A DNA stretch of 13,046 nt, from NCBI GenBank assembly GCA_002367695.1, contig DFDK01000012.1:1-13046 (forward strand), given 5' to 3'. Of this stretch, positions 1-6,995 are shown piece by piece (the stretch's first letter is position 1; the number at the start of each line of letters is the position of its first letter). This stretch comes from Acidimicrobium sp. UBA3029. GTDB taxonomy: Bacteria > Actinomycetota > Acidimicrobiia > Acidimicrobiales > Ilumatobacteraceae. Under the pieces are notes generated by a model. That model worked only from the letters and a program-made list of their open reading frames with translations. It was not told the origin of the DNA and did no database searches. The translations under genes were made by a program, and so were the position numbers.

Positions 1-453
1 GTTGGTGGATTGTTGGTTTCGAGTGCGCTGCTGTGGAGCATCATTGCCCTTATCTCCCGCTCTAACGGTCTTGCGCTCACCCTTTCCGGAGTGGCTGGAA
101 TTATTGTGTCGATTGGCGTTACCGTTGACTCATACGTTGTGTTCTTCGAGCGAATTAAAGACGAGTTACATGCTGGAAGGACAATTCGTAGTTCAGCCCA
201 GCGCAGTTTCACACTTGCTTGGCGCACAATTTTGGCCGCTGACATTGTGTCTTTCTTGGGGGCACTTGTGCTCTGGTGGTTAACCGTTGGGTCGGTGCGC
301 GGTTTTGCATTCTTCCTTGGTCTATCTACATTGGTCGATGTGATCGTCGCTTATTTCTTTACAAGACCAGCGGTGTTGTTGATCGCACGTAGCAAGTTTT
401 TGAATGGACGCAAGGTTTTGGGCGTTGCATTTCCGGATGGGGGTGCGCAATGA
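1..453 (+). CDS. secD: Protein translocase subunit SecD, C-terminal part (5' end outside window)
   Basis: This is the last 150 codons of SecD, a membrane component of the Sec translocon that works with SecF to complete export of unfolded proteins using the proton motive force. The reading frame is open from base 1, so the gene starts upstream; internal TTG/ATG codons should not be taken as the true start. The visible part covers the C-terminal membrane domain: hydrophobic segments near residues 4-20 and 25-48, then the RND-type signature DSYVVFFERIKDEL, then two more hydrophobic segments near 78-98 and 100-127. The DSxVVxFERI form with a following basic loop (HAGRTIRSSAQR) is the kind seen in actinobacterial SecD. 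The TGA stop shares bases with the secF ATG (ATGA), implying translational coupling. The missing part should contain the first membrane segment and the large periplasmic P1 domain. Identity is supported by both sequence and the adjoining secF. Confidence 0.95.
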   Translation, partial: VGGLLVSSALLWSIIALISRSNGLALTLSGVAGIIVSIGVTVDSYVVFFERIKDELHAGRTIRSSAQRSFTLAWRTILAADIVSFLGALVLWWLTVGSVRGFAFFLGLSTLVDVIVAYFFTRPAVLLIARSKFLNGRKVLGVAFPDGGAQ

Positions 454-1571
454 ACGGGATACTTGGCAGGCTCTTTCGGGGCGAGACCACATTCAACTTC
501 GTGGGCCGTCGTTGGTGGGGTTTCGGAGTTTCTATTGCATTTGTCGTTGTGACATTCATTTCGTTGTTTGCTCAAGGCCTCAATTTGGGTATTGACTTCA
601 AGGGCGGCGTTGCATGGGAAGTGCCGGCTACCACGATCACTGTTGAAGATGTGCGCGCAATTTTGGATGGAAATGAGATTCCAACTGCTGACGCAAAAAT
701 CCAGGTTCTTAATGGCGCTGACGGAAAACATATTCGTGCACAGGTTGGAGAAATTTCAACAGAGACCCGCGCGATAGTACAGGCCGCATTGAGTGCCAAA
801 GCTGGCGTCGAGTTGCAGGAAGTGAGCGTTGCGTCGGTGAGTTCGTCTTGGGGCAGGAGCATTACCGAAAAGGCAGTGCGAGCTCTATTGATTTTCTTCG
901 TCATAGTTTCCTTGTACATCGCGTGGCGTTTCGAATGGAAAATGGCTGTCGCTGCAATTCTTGCGATGATGCACGACGTTTTGATCTCTGTTGGTGTTTA
1001 TTCAACGTTCGGATTTTCGGTAACTCCTGCAACAGTTATTGCATTTTTGACGATTCTCGGCTTCTCGTTGTACGACACCATTGTCGTGTTCGACAAAGTG
1101 CACGAGAACACCACGAGGTACTCGGCTTCCAAAGTTTCCTATGGTGACATCATTAACGTTTCGATGAACAAGGTTTTGATGCGTTCAATAAACACATCAA
1201 TCGCAGCAGTATTACCAGTGCTCTCGTTGTTGGTACTTGGCTCGTGGGTCATGGGCGCAATTGCTTTGCAGGAGTTTGCACTAGCACTATTGATTGGCTT
1301 ATTGCTCGGTACGTATTCGTCGATCTTTGTTGCCACGCCGCTCTTGGCGGTATTCAAGGACCGCGAGAGGAAATACCGGTCATTGCAAGGCACTCTTCGG
1401 CTTGGTGAAGAAATGGCACGGCTTGCCGCTCCATCGAAGAAAGCCGCTACAAGGCCGCTTGGCGATGCACAGAATGTTGGCTCCACGCAAGTAGATATTG
1501 AGCGAGAAACAATAATGGCAAGTTCGGCGTTGTCGCATCCGCCACGCCCGAGAAAAAATCGCCGTCGCTAA
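450..1571 (+). CDS. secF: Protein translocase subunit SecF
   Basis: SecF pairs with SecD in the cytoplasmic membrane and aids late stages of Sec-dependent export. The 373-residue protein has the expected layout. A basic N-terminus is followed by TM1 near 22-42, the family motif LGIDFKGG at 46-53, an external domain to about 140, and five more membrane segments near 143-160, 165-188, 192-214, 247-268 and 275-300. The signature GFSLYDTIVVFDKVHEN (204-220) is the actinobacterial-type SecF version. The start is the ATG overlapping the secD stop (ATGA), preceded by a G-rich ribosome site (GGGGGTG at 439-445). The protein ends in a cytoplasmic tail of about 70 residues (303-373) rich in basic residues, finishing PRPRKNRRR. 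The tail is low in recognisable motifs and looks disordered; such extensions occur in actinobacterial SecF, but their role is not known to me. No apt gene follows, unlike many Gram-positive bacteria. Confidence 0.96.
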   Translation: MNGILGRLFRGETTFNFVGRRWWGFGVSIAFVVVTFISLFAQGLNLGIDFKGGVAWEVPATTITVEDVRAILDGNEIPTADAKIQVLNGADGKHIRAQVGEISTETRAIVQAALSAKAGVELQEVSVASVSSSWGRSITEKAVRALLIFFVIVSLYIAWRFEWKMAVAAILAMMHDVLISVGVYSTFGFSVTPATVIAFLTILGFSLYDTIVVFDKVHENTTRYSASKVSYGDIINVSMNKVLMRSINTSIAAVLPVLSLLVLGSWVMGAIALQEFALALLIGLLLGTYSSIFVATPLLAVFKDRERKYRSLQGTLRLGEEMARLAAPSKKAATRPLGDAQNVGSTQVDIERETIMASSALSHPPRPRKNRRR

Positions 1572-1639
1572 TTTCGCCATTACTTGTGTTCTGACAAATC
1601 GTACGCAATCGATAAACCAACCGGCCTAGAGGCTGCCCG

Positions 1640-1645
1640 TACACT
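1640..1645 (+). promoter_or_regulatory. Possible -10 element (TACACT) upstream of rel
   Basis: The only sizeable gap in the first 8.2 kb lies between secF and rel. TACACT fits the TANNNT consensus of actinobacterial principal sigma factors and sits 7 bases before an ATG at 1653. No good -35 hexamer is present at 16-18 bases upstream. An alternative box, GATACT, lies at 1646-1651. This is a visual match only and such short boxes occur by chance. The support is the position in a gap, the spacing to an ATG, and a similar arrangement upstream of alaS. Confidence 0.3.
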
Positions 1646-1652
1646 GATACTT

Positions 1653-1691
1653 ATGGGTCGGAGATTGGTGCCCGTTAGGGGCAACGGATGA
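1653..1691 (+). CDS. Possible 12-codon leader peptide overlapping the rel start
   Basis: A short ORF encodes MGRRLVPVRGNG and stops at a TGA whose bases overlap the rel ATG as ATGA. It has no Shine-Dalgarno of its own, but begins 7 bases after a TANNNT box, so a leaderless transcript could start at or next to its ATG. The rel ribosome site lies inside it, so its translation could help or gate rel translation. It contains three Arg codons (two of them in tandem) and no His or Asp run, so it does not look like a classic amino-acid attenuator. A 12-codon ORF can arise by chance; the exact ATGA junction with rel is the main reason to list it. Confidence 0.25.
   Translation: MGRRLVPVRGNG
1677..1681 (+). 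promoter_or_regulatory. Ribosome binding site for rel (AGGGG)
   Basis: AGGGG lies 6 bases before the ATG at 1688. It is one of the clearer Shine-Dalgarno sequences in the window and fixes the rel start, since no upstream in-frame start is available. Confidence 0.6.
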
Positions 1692-3934
1692 GCGCTACAT
1701 CGCGTGTCTTGCCCTGGCGGCGCAATCAATCGTTGGTTGTTGAAGAGCTAGTGCCGTTATTGTCGGCCTACAGAAGTCGACATCCAAAAGGCTCCGTGGC
1801 ACAAATTACCGCGGCGTATGAAATGGCGCGGGCTGCACATCAGCATCAGTCGCGAATGAGTGGAGAGGGCTACATCAGTCATCCCATCGCTGTTGCTCGT
1901 ATCGTGGCCGAAATTGGTCTCGATGAAATCTCTCTCGTTGCGGCTTTACTGCACGATGCTGTCGAAGACACCGAAATTACGCTCGCAGATGTTGAATCAT
2001 CGTTTGGTGTAGAAGTCGCAGGGATTGTCGATGGTCTGACCAAGCTTGAACGGCTGCAGTTTGATTCCCGAGAAGCACAGCAAGCAGCGACAATGCGCAA
2101 ATTACTTGTAGCGATGGCTAAAGACATGCGCGTCTTAATTATTAAGTTGGCTGATCGATTGCATAACATGCGTACTGTTGCGTCGGCTCCACTCGACAAA
2201 CAACGTCGTGTTGCACAGGAGACGCTTGATATCTATGCACCGCTTGCACACAGATTGGGTATGCAAGAAGTGAAACAGCAACTTGAAGATCTCTCGTTCG
2301 CGGCTTTGTACCCAAAGCGATATGCCGAACTCGATTATCTTGTTTCAACTCGCGCACCGGAGCGAGATATTTTTCTTGCAAAGGCCCTGGGCCAGGTAGG
2401 TGTATGGCTTAAAGAAGTGCATATCGAGGCTGAACTGACGTCTCGCGGTAAGCACCTCTGGAGTCTCTACGAAAAAATGGTGCAGAAGGGTCGTGGGTTT
2501 GATGAGATCTTCGACCTGATGGCAATTCGGATTGTTGTCGACTCGGTAAAGGATTGCTATGGGGTGCTTGGCTGCATTCACGGTCACTGGAAACCGGTTG
2601 TTGGCAGGTTTAAGGATTACATTGCAATGCCAAAATTTAATTTGTATCAGTCGCTGCATACAACAGTGATTGGGCCAAGTGGTAAGCCAATCGAGGTGCA
2701 GATTCGCTCCCGAGATATGCACCAACGTGCAGAGTGGGGAGTCGCTTCGCATTGGTCTTATAAAGACGGAGTTCCATCCACTGATGTCGATTGGCTGAAT
2801 CGCATCATTGACTGGCAGGATGAAGTTTCGGATCCGCGACAGTTTCTGGAAAGCCTCAAGAGCGATCTTGATCAGGATGAGATCTTTGCGTTTACACCCA
2901 AAGGTCGCGTGATTGCTCTGCCTGTGCAGGCAACGCCGGTTGACTTCGCCTACGCAGTTCATACCGAGATTGGCCATTCGTGCATGGGTGCGAGAGTCAA
3001 TGGTCGACTTGTTCCGCTTGATACTGTGCTCAACTCTGGCGACACAATAGAAATATTGACTTCAACGGCCGAGAGCGCCGAGCCTTCAGAAGAATGGTTG
3101 AATTTTGTTGCGTCGCCTAAAGCGAAGAGCAAGATCAAGCAGTGGGTATCGCGAGAGCGCATTGATGATTTGGTCGAAAATGGCCATGACGATTTAGTTG
3201 AAGCGTTGCGACAAGAAGGCGTACCTGTGCAAAAGGCTCTTGACTCTGAAATATTTACTCAAGAAATTGAATTGATGAATTATGTCGACGCCCCCGCACT
3301 GTTCTTGGCGATTAGTGAAGGTCACGTACAAGCAGATGCAATTGCTATGCGTATGGCAAAAGCAATTCGAAGCGAACCAGGTGGTGACCAGTTATCGGTC
3401 GGCACTCGCAATTTTGTGCAAAACGAGAGTAGTGACCAGCAAGCGGGTGTGCATGTAGAGGGAATGGATGATGTGGTTGTACGCCTCAGCAAATGCTGTA
3501 CACCAGTGCCTGGTGACGAGATTTTGGGTTTTATCGGTCAGGGCCAAAATCGAAGCAAAGGCGTCAATATCCATCGCGCAGACTGCCTGAGTGCAATTTC
3601 GCTCGTCGCGCAAAATCTGGAGCGAGTTGTGGATGCAGAGTGGACGGGCATCCTGCAGGGTGCAACATTTATTGCGGCCGTAGAGGTAGTTGCGCTGGAT
3701 CGATCTCGTCTGCTCCGCGATGTCGCCAATGCATTATCCAATGAGCATGTCAACATAGTTTCCTGTACTACACATACCGGAGCAGATCGCGTGGCCAAGA
3801 TGCGATTTGAGTTTGAGTTCGCCGACCCCGGTCATTTGCAATCGGTCTTGCGCACGATTAAACGGATTGATTCTGTATATGACGCGTATCGTGTGATGTC
3901 AACGGAGCATCCAGCGTCTAGCCTCATTGTGTGA
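1688..3934 (+). CDS. rel: Bifunctional (p)ppGpp synthetase/hydrolase (Rel)
   Basis: Rel makes (p)ppGpp from ATP and GDP/GTP on starved ribosomes and hydrolyses it when amino acids return; it is the stringent-response enzyme. The 748-residue protein has the full long-RSH layout. The N-terminal hydrolase has HD motif residues H89-D90 in LLHDAVEDTE, with a second metal/substrate region at LADRLHNMR (154-162). The synthetase spans about 240-360, with RFKDYIAMPKFNLYQSLHTT at 307-326. The RFKD form, rather than the ExDD form of monofunctional RelA, and the intact HD residues indicate that both activities are retained. A TGS domain lies near 398-459 (FTPKGRVIALP), a Cys-containing zinc-finger-like region at 600-633 (C603-C604, H629, C633), and an ACT domain near 664-737. 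The loop after GFIG (IGQGQNRSKGVNIHR) looks about four residues longer than the usual form. The stop overlaps the GTG start of hisS (GTGA). The AGGGG site and lack of in-frame alternatives support the start. Confidence 0.97.
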   Translation: MSATSRVLPWRRNQSLVVEELVPLLSAYRSRHPKGSVAQITAAYEMARAAHQHQSRMSGEGYISHPIAVARIVAEIGLDEISLVAALLHDAVEDTEITLADVESSFGVEVAGIVDGLTKLERLQFDSREAQQAATMRKLLVAMAKDMRVLIIKLADRLHNMRTVASAPLDKQRRVAQETLDIYAPLAHRLGMQEVKQQLEDLSFAALYPKRYAELDYLVSTRAPERDIFLAKALGQVGVWLKEVHIEAELTSRGKHLWSLYEKMVQKGRGFDEIFDLMAIRIVVDSVKDCYGVLGCIHGHWKPVVGRFKDYIAMPKFNLYQSLHTTVIGPSGKPIEVQIRSRDMHQRAEWGVASHWSYKDGVPSTDVDWLNRIIDWQDEVSDPRQFLESLKSDLDQDEIFAFTPKGRVIALPVQATPVDFAYAVHTEIGHSCMGARVNGRLVPLDTVLNSGDTIEILTSTAESAEPSEEWLNFVASPKAKSKIKQWVSRERIDDLVENGHDDLVEALRQEGVPVQKALDSEIFTQEIELMNYVDAPALFLAISEGHVQADAIAMRMAKAIRSEPGGDQLSVGTRNFVQNESSDQQAGVHVEGMDDVVVRLSKCCTPVPGDEILGFIGQGQNRSKGVNIHRADCLSAISLVAQNLERVVDAEWTGILQGATFIAAVEVVALDRSRLLRDVANALSNEHVNIVSCTTHTGADRVAKMRFEFEFADPGHLQSVLRTIKRIDSVYDAYRVMSTEHPASSLIV

Positions 3935-5184
3935 CGGTTTTTTCAACTAGCCCAGGAACACGGGACATTTTGGCTCCCGATGCCGCACGATGGCGCCAAT
4001 TTCAAGAGGAATTTGCTTCTGTAGTACAAAATGCTGGCTATCAGTTGATCATCCCGCCGATGTTCGAAGACCTTGGGGTGTTTTTGCGTCTCGGCGAAGC
4101 GACCGAAGTAGTGACCAAAGAAATGTATGACTTTGAAGACAAAGGTGGTCGTCGAGTTGCTTTACGTCCAGAGCAGACCGCCAGCGTGTGCAGAGCCTTT
4201 GTTGAGCACCGACCAACAACTCCTTGGAAGGTTTGGTATTCAGGACCTAATTTCCGTTACGAAAAACCTCAACAGGGCCGGTATCGCCAATTTGATCAAG
4301 TCGGAATCGAAGTGCTGGGCGTAGATGATCCGCTCCTAGATGCTGAGGTGATTGCTCTTGCTGCAACATTCTTTGCGCGACTTGGTTTAAAAGATGTGCA
4401 ATTAGCAGTCAATTCACTCGGAGATGATGGGGATCGCGATAAGTATTCGGCAGCACTTCTTCAATATTTTTCTGCAAACCTTTCGCAGCTATCTGAAGAA
4501 TCACAGGTCACATTGCAGAAGAATCCTCTACGAGTGCTTGATTCGAAGCGACGTGAAGATCAGGCGCTTATTAACGGCGCACCCAAAATCCGTGATTACT
4601 TAAGTGCGGATGCAGCCAACCATTTTGATTCGGTCCTACGTGCGCTTGACGCGCTCGGTGTTAAGTATGCAATTGACGATCGGTTGGTGCGAGGTCTTGA
4701 CTACTACCGCCGAACCACTTTTGAATTTGTTTCGACTGCGCTCAAGGCGGCACACACCGCTATCGGGGGCGGTGGCCGCTACGACGGTTTAATCGAGCAA
4801 TTAGGTGGTCCACCTACGCCTGGTATCGGTTTTGCCCTTGGTCTCGATAGAACTCTTTTAGCGTGTGATGCCGAAAATGTTTTTGCCGCTCCTCGCACCA
4901 ATGTTTCTGTGTTTGTTGTTGATACGACAGGTGGAATGCATGCTGCAGAGGTGTGCAATCTGTTGCGCAATAATGCAATTAGCGCCGATAGAGCCTTTGA
5001 TAATCGGAGCATGAAGGCACAAATGAAAGCTGCCGACAGAAGTGGCGCCACAATTGCATTGATTATTGGCACGGACGAAGTAGCTGCAGGGCATATCATC
5101 GTTCGTCCGATGAATTCTGGTCAACAATACGCAATCGCACAAGATCAAGTCGTTGCAGCAATTCGCAGCGAACTTCAGAAATGA
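3931..5184 (+). CDS. hisS: Histidine--tRNA ligase
   Basis: HisRS is a cytoplasmic class II synthetase that charges tRNA(His). The 417-residue protein has the family landmarks in order. These are GTRDIL near the N-terminus (9-14), the motif-2 stretch GPNFRYEKPQQGRYRQFDQ (105-123), the histidine-specific LVRGLDYYRRTTFE (252-265) with R254 as the expected catalytic Arg, GGGGRYDGL (279-287), and motif 3 GIGFALGLDR (298-307). A C-terminal anticodon-binding domain covers about 323-417. Length is typical for bacteria. The start is GTG at 3931, which overlaps the rel TGA. There is no clear Shine-Dalgarno, so translation probably depends on coupling to rel. This start gives an N-terminus of eight residues before GTRDIL, as expected. 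Having HisRS directly coupled to the stringent-response enzyme is noteworthy because many Gram-positive genomes place one or more genes between them. Confidence 0.97.
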   Translation: MTVFSTSPGTRDILAPDAARWRQFQEEFASVVQNAGYQLIIPPMFEDLGVFLRLGEATEVVTKEMYDFEDKGGRRVALRPEQTASVCRAFVEHRPTTPWKVWYSGPNFRYEKPQQGRYRQFDQVGIEVLGVDDPLLDAEVIALAATFFARLGLKDVQLAVNSLGDDGDRDKYSAALLQYFSANLSQLSEESQVTLQKNPLRVLDSKRREDQALINGAPKIRDYLSADAANHFDSVLRALDALGVKYAIDDRLVRGLDYYRRTTFEFVSTALKAAHTAIGGGGRYDGLIEQLGGPPTPGIGFALGLDRTLLACDAENVFAAPRTNVSVFVVDTTGGMHAAEVCNLLRNNAISADRAFDNRSMKAQMKAADRSGATIALIIGTDEVAAGHIIVRPMNSGQQYAIAQDQVVAAIRSELQK

Positions 5185-5187
5185 GAG
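5183..5187 (+). promoter_or_regulatory. Ribosome binding site deciding the aspS start (GAGAG)
   Basis: GAGAG overlaps the hisS stop and lies 7 bases before the ATG at 5195. An in-frame TTG at 5153 lies inside hisS, has no such site, and would add 14 residues (MQQFAANF...) that do not resemble AspRS N-termini. Confidence 0.5.
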
Positions 5188-5194
5188 TAAGCAC

Positions 5195-6982
5195 ATGTCC
5201 AGTTCGATAAACCCCTCAGTCAATGCAACGGCTCTGCGCACACAGTTATGTGGCAGTTTGCGTCCAGAACACATCGGTCAAACCGTCACATTGTGTGGAT
5301 GGATCGCACGTCGCCGGGAACACGGTGAGCATCTGGCATTTCTTGATGTACGCGACTATTCCGGAGTGGTGCAGTGCGTGGTGAGCGATGTAAAAGATGT
5401 ACGCAATGAGTGGGTGGTGCAGATCACCGGAAAAGTTCAGGCTCGACCAGAGGGAACGGTCAATGCCAACCTTCCAACAGGTGGCGTCGAATTGGTCGAG
5501 TGCGAGCTCACAGTCCTTAATGCAGCGGAGTCTCCACCGTTTCCAATCGATGCTCGTGCCGACGATGTAGATGAGGGCGTTCGACTCAAATTCCGCTATC
5601 TCGATATTCGTCGCGAACGGATGCAGAAGAATCTGCGGATTCGCGCCAAGGTTAACTCGGCAATTCGTGGTGCTATGGAAGTCCAAAATTTTGTTGAGGT
5701 CGAGACACCTTTTTTGATGCCGTCCACTCCAGAAGGTGCGCGTGAATTTTTGGTTCCTTCGCGCAAAGAGCCCGGATCGTTTTATGCGTTGCCGCAGTCA
5801 CCACAGTTGTGGAAGCAGTTACTGATGGTTGCCGGTATCGACCGCTATTACCAAATTGCTCGATGCTTGCGCGATGAGGATTTACGTGCAGATCGCCAGT
5901 ACGAGTTCATGCAGTTAGATGCCGAGATGAGCTTTGTCACGAAGGATGATGTACTTGCTGCGATTAGTCAAGCAGTCGTTGCAGCAGCAGAAGCGGCGCT
6001 AGGTCAGACTCCGCCACCGATTGAACAAATTACGTGGCACGATGCGATGAATCGCTTTGGTAGCGACAAACCAGACTTGCGTTTTGGGATGGAACTCATT
6101 GAGCTCACTGCTGTATTTTCTGCAACCGAATTTAAGGCTTTCGCAACTGCGAAGTCGATTAAAGGATTGCGGGTTGACGCAGCGACATACCCTGAAGCAG
6201 CCGCATCTGGCCGTAGCAAGTTGGATGCGTTTACTGATCGTGCAAAACAAATGGGTGCAAAGGGTCTTGTCTGGATCAAGGTTGGCGATGATCTTGCGTT
6301 GGATTCACCGGTTGCCAAATTTTTAAGTGACACTGAGCGTGCTGCGCTACTGCAGCAGATGCAAGCAAAGTCAGGTGACCTACTATTGCTGGTAGCGGAT
6401 GAATGGTCAACGACATGTGAAGTGCTCGGACATTTGCGCAATGACATCGGTCGTCCGCCGGTGCACGAAGGTCCATACCGCTATGTCTGGGTGATTGATT
6501 TTCCATTATTTGTTGGTATCAATGCAACAACCGGCAAGCCTCAACCAGGTCATCACCCGTTCTGTCAACCACATCCAGACGACATAGAGCGTCTCGAGTC
6601 AGACCCAATGAGCGTCCGCGCTCTTGCTTACGACTTGGTGCTCAATGGATGGGAGCTTGGCTCTGGTTCAATCCGAATTCACGAACCTGAAATGCAAAGA
6701 CGCGTCTTTAGGCAGCTCGGCATTTCGGACGAAGATGCCGATCGTCGATTCGGTTTCTTTTTGCAGCCTTTCAAATACGGTGCGCCACCCCATGGTGGAT
6801 TTGCATTTGGCACCGATCGTCTTGTGGCGATCTTGGCAGGAGAAGAAAATATTCGTGAAGTGATTGCGTTCCCTAAAACTCAGTCAGGGAGCGATCCGAT
6901 GACCAACGCTCCAACACCGGTTGATCCAGCACAGCTCAACGAGTTGGGCATTCGGTTGTTGCCACCGCCAGCAAAGAGCTAG
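5195..6982 (+). CDS. aspS: Aspartate--tRNA ligase, probably non-discriminating (Asp/Asn)
   Basis: This is a bacterial-type class II AspRS of 595 residues, charging tRNA(Asp) and probably also tRNA(Asn) with aspartate. The N-terminal OB-fold anticodon-binding domain (about 18-112) contains VTLCGWIARRREHG (31-44) and LDVRD. The catalytic domain shows FVEVETPFLMPSTPEGAR (166-183), QSPQLWKQ (201-208), motif 2 CLRDEDLRADRQYEF (224-238) and motif 3 GGFAFGTDRL (534-543). The bacterial GAD insertion fits about 290-420. The specificity positions linked to relaxed tRNA recognition in Pseudomonas aeruginosa AspRS (H31 and G82) are matched by H43 and G87, whereas discriminating E. coli-type enzymes have other residues there. 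The start is ATG 5195, ten bases after hisS, chosen over TTG 5153 by ribosome site and family alignment. GatCAB genes are not in this window, so the dual specificity remains an inference. Confidence 0.96.
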   Translation: MSSSINPSVNATALRTQLCGSLRPEHIGQTVTLCGWIARRREHGEHLAFLDVRDYSGVVQCVVSDVKDVRNEWVVQITGKVQARPEGTVNANLPTGGVELVECELTVLNAAESPPFPIDARADDVDEGVRLKFRYLDIRRERMQKNLRIRAKVNSAIRGAMEVQNFVEVETPFLMPSTPEGAREFLVPSRKEPGSFYALPQSPQLWKQLLMVAGIDRYYQIARCLRDEDLRADRQYEFMQLDAEMSFVTKDDVLAAISQAVVAAAEAALGQTPPPIEQITWHDAMNRFGSDKPDLRFGMELIELTAVFSATEFKAFATAKSIKGLRVDAATYPEAAASGRSKLDAFTDRAKQMGAKGLVWIKVGDDLALDSPVAKFLSDTERAALLQQMQAKSGDLLLLVADEWSTTCEVLGHLRNDIGRPPVHEGPYRYVWVIDFPLFVGINATTGKPQPGHHPFCQPHPDDIERLESDPMSVRALAYDLVLNGWELGSGSIRIHEPEMQRRVFRQLGISDEDADRRFGFFLQPFKYGAPPHGGFAFGTDRLVAILAGEENIREVIAFPKTQSGSDPMTNAPTPVDPAQLNELGIRLLPPPAKS

Positions 6983-6995
6983 CGAGCACGAGCGC

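Noticed and set aside
1572..1687. tRNA gene or terminator in the secF-rel gap
   Set aside because: No cloverleaf pairing or GTTCRANNC-like arm is seen. The only inverted repeat (GCCT/AGGC, 1624-1633) has a two-base loop and no T run.
2345..2977. 210-codon open frame on the minus strand inside rel
   Set aside because: It lies wholly antisense to an intact, motif-rich rel; its translation shows no recognisable domain, and there is no separate ribosome site that I can support. It is best explained as a by-product of codon bias.
5246..5686. 146-codon minus-strand open frame over aspS
   Set aside because: It is antisense to the conserved anticodon-binding domain of AspRS, Cys/His/Ile rich by composition, and not family-like.
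6921..6995. Longer N-terminus for RarA starting at 6921 inside aspS
   Set aside because: The added 25 residues overlap the conserved C-terminal coding region of aspS and do not look like RarA; TTG 6996 gives a family-like start.
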